A DNA stretch of 26,409 nt. Source: Fen-549 sp964636655. Lineage in GTDB: Bacteria; Actinomycetota; Thermoleophilia; Gaiellales; Gaiellaceae. This document shows positions 25,395 through 26,409 of the stretch, one piece after another; within the stretch, counting starts at the first letter, position 1, and every line of letters begins with the position of its first letter. The stretch is from NCBI GenBank assembly GCA_964636655.1, contig CAZWTK010000027.1, positions 1-26,409 of the forward strand, written 5' to 3'. The notes below the pieces were generated by a model. That model was not told where the DNA came from, searched no databases, and saw nothing but the letters and a program-made list of their open reading frames with translations. The position numbers were made by a program, and so were the translations under genes.

Positions 25395-26409
25395 CTAGCG
25401 GTCGGGCAGCTCGCGCTCGAGCAGCGCCACCGTCTCGACGTGAGGCGTGTGCGGAAACATGTCGAGCGGGTGGGCTCGGACGAGCCGGTAACCAGCCTGC
25501 TCCCGCAGCTGCTTGAAGTCGCCGGCGAGCGTGGTCGGGTTGCAGGAGACGTAGACGATGCGCGGCGCGCCGATCTCGGCCAGGCGGCGCAGCGCCTTCC
25601 CCGCCAACCCGGCGCGGGGCGGGTCGACGACGACGACATCGGGCGGCCCGGAGCGTTCCTTCAGCTCGCGTATCACCTGACCGACATTGCCGGCGAAGAA
25701 GGCGATGTTTCCGACCGAGTTACGCTCGGCGTTCTCGAGCGCGCAGGCGACCGACTCCTCGGAGATCTCGATTCCCCAGACCGAGCGCGCCTGCCGCGCC
25801 AGCGTCAACCCGATCGTGCCGGTGCCGCAGTACAGATCCCAGACAGTTTCTTTTCCGGTTAGCCCGGCGTACTCGCCGGCCAGCGAGTAGAGCTTCTCAG
25901 CCATCAGCGTGTTCGTCTGAAGGAAGGCGTTGGGGCGTAGCCGGAAGCGCAGACCGCAGAGCTCCTCCTCGATCGCATCGGCGCCCCAGATCAGCTCGGC
26001 CGGCACGTTGGTGGTCTCGCCCGTGCCCTCGTTGACTGCCCAGTAGATAGAGCGCACTTCCGGGAACTTCGTCAGCGAGCGAACGAGGAAGTCGCGGTCA
26101 AATGGCTCGTCGGAGGCCGTAACGAGCACCACGAGCGCCTGGCCGGTGTTTCGTCCCTCGCGCACTACGAGGTGGCGTAGGTAACCGCGCTTCTCTCGCT
26201 GGTCGTAGGGCTCGAGCATCTCCTCGCGCGCCCATTCCACGACCGCGGCGCGGATCGAGTTGCCCAGCTCGGTCGTTAGCAGGCAGCGCTCGATCGGCAG
26301 CAGCTCGTCCCAGCGGCCGGCGACGTGAAATCCGAGCGCCGGGCCCTCGGGCGTGCGCGAGACCGAGTACTCGAGCTTGTTGCGGTAGCCATAGATCTCC
26401 TCGGCTGGG
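25395..26409 (-). CDS. RlmD/TrmA-family RNA (uracil-C5) methyltransferase, partial
   Basis: The visible 337 residues are the middle and C-terminal part of a SAM-dependent RNA m5U methyltransferase. The frame is open to the window edge and the 5' end is missing. At the edge it reads YGYRNKLEYSVS, then GFHVAGRWDELLPIERCLL, typical of the family after its TRAM and iron-sulfur segments. Next are FLQTNTLMAEKLY, the SAM-binding VWDLYCGTGTIGL, VVDPPRAGL and the catalytic-Cys motif YVSCNPTTLAGD, ending HTPHVETVALLER. It would methylate a uracil in 23S rRNA or tRNA; the target cannot be told. GTG 26240 is only an internal valine. Confidence 0.93.
   Translation of the reverse strand, partial: PAEEIYGYRNKLEYSVSRTPEGPALGFHVAGRWDELLPIERCLLTTELGNSIRAAVVEWAREEMLEPYDQREKRGYLRHLVVREGRNTGQALVVLVTASDEPFDRDFLVRSLTKFPEVRSIYWAVNEGTGETTNVPAELIWGADAIEEELCGLRFRLRPNAFLQTNTLMAEKLYSLAGEYAGLTGKETVWDLYCGTGTIGLTLARQARSVWGIEISEESVACALENAERNSVGNIAFFAGNVGQVIRELKERSGPPDVVVVDPPRAGLAGKALRRLAEIGAPRIVYVSCNPTTLAGDFKQLREQAGYRLVRAHPLDMFPHTPHVETVALLERELPDR

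Overview
The window is 26.4 kb of high-GC bacterial chromosome with dense, mostly short-spaced genes. A dnaK-grpE-dnaJ-hspR order with clpB next to it, a myo-inositol-phosphate synthase of the actinobacterial type, many GTG starts, apparently leaderless transcripts, and a surface-protein fragment with repeats of the 'LDG..W..C...Y..L..G.H.F.VRA.D..GN.D' kind together point to Actinomycetota. A deep-branching group such as Thermoleophilia (Gaiellales/Solirubrobacterales) is the best guess. That placement is inference from gene content; there is no rRNA here to confirm it.

Layout. Bases 1-2500 hold a GNAT acetyltransferase, a futalosine-hydrolase/MTAN-like nucleosidase converging on it, an unknown protein built of three 31-residue W-x-G-S-x-A-R-R repeats, and a small cupin. 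Bases 2519-9470 (minus strand) are the chaperone block: dnaK, grpE, dnaJ, a small two-helix membrane protein, hspR, then clpB behind its own upstream region. Bases 9790-10743 encode a REC-GGDEF protein with degenerate active sites. Bases 10845-14772 form a self-contained unit: a secreted two-repeat protein, an OmpR/PhoB-type response regulator, its histidine kinase, and a second secreted protein made of a perfect tandem duplication. Both secreted-protein promoters carry TTTACGT-like direct repeats with 11-bp spacing at the same distance from the -35 box.

Bases 14897-15787 encode an EamA transporter. Bases 16082-20747 form an inositol-lipid locus: a PAP2-type membrane enzyme, a CDP-alcohol phosphatidyltransferase, inositol-3-phosphate synthase, and a GT4 glycosyltransferase fused to a PHP phosphoesterase. 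Next come a divergent uracil-DNA-glycosylase-superfamily protein and a membrane protein whose D / GLPD / PALP motif order resembles presenilin-type (A22) intramembrane proteases, with a fibronectin-III-like domain in the loop between the two aspartates. Converging on it are lemA and a membrane partner. The right end has a small lipoprotein, a 5'-truncated surface-repeat fragment, and a partial RlmD/TrmA-family RNA methyltransferase that runs off the window.

Regulation visible in the sequence. Eight or nine genes have a TANNNT-like -10 box only 6-10 nt before the start codon, suggesting leaderless transcription. Four copies of a G-rich hairpin-forming element lie upstream of four unrelated genes, always with the G-rich strand matching the downstream coding strand. 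The strongest candidates for something undescribed are the two-component/secreted-repeat unit with its shared operators, the G-rich element family, and the presenilin-like membrane protein. No CRISPR array, insertion sequence, tRNA or rRNA was found.
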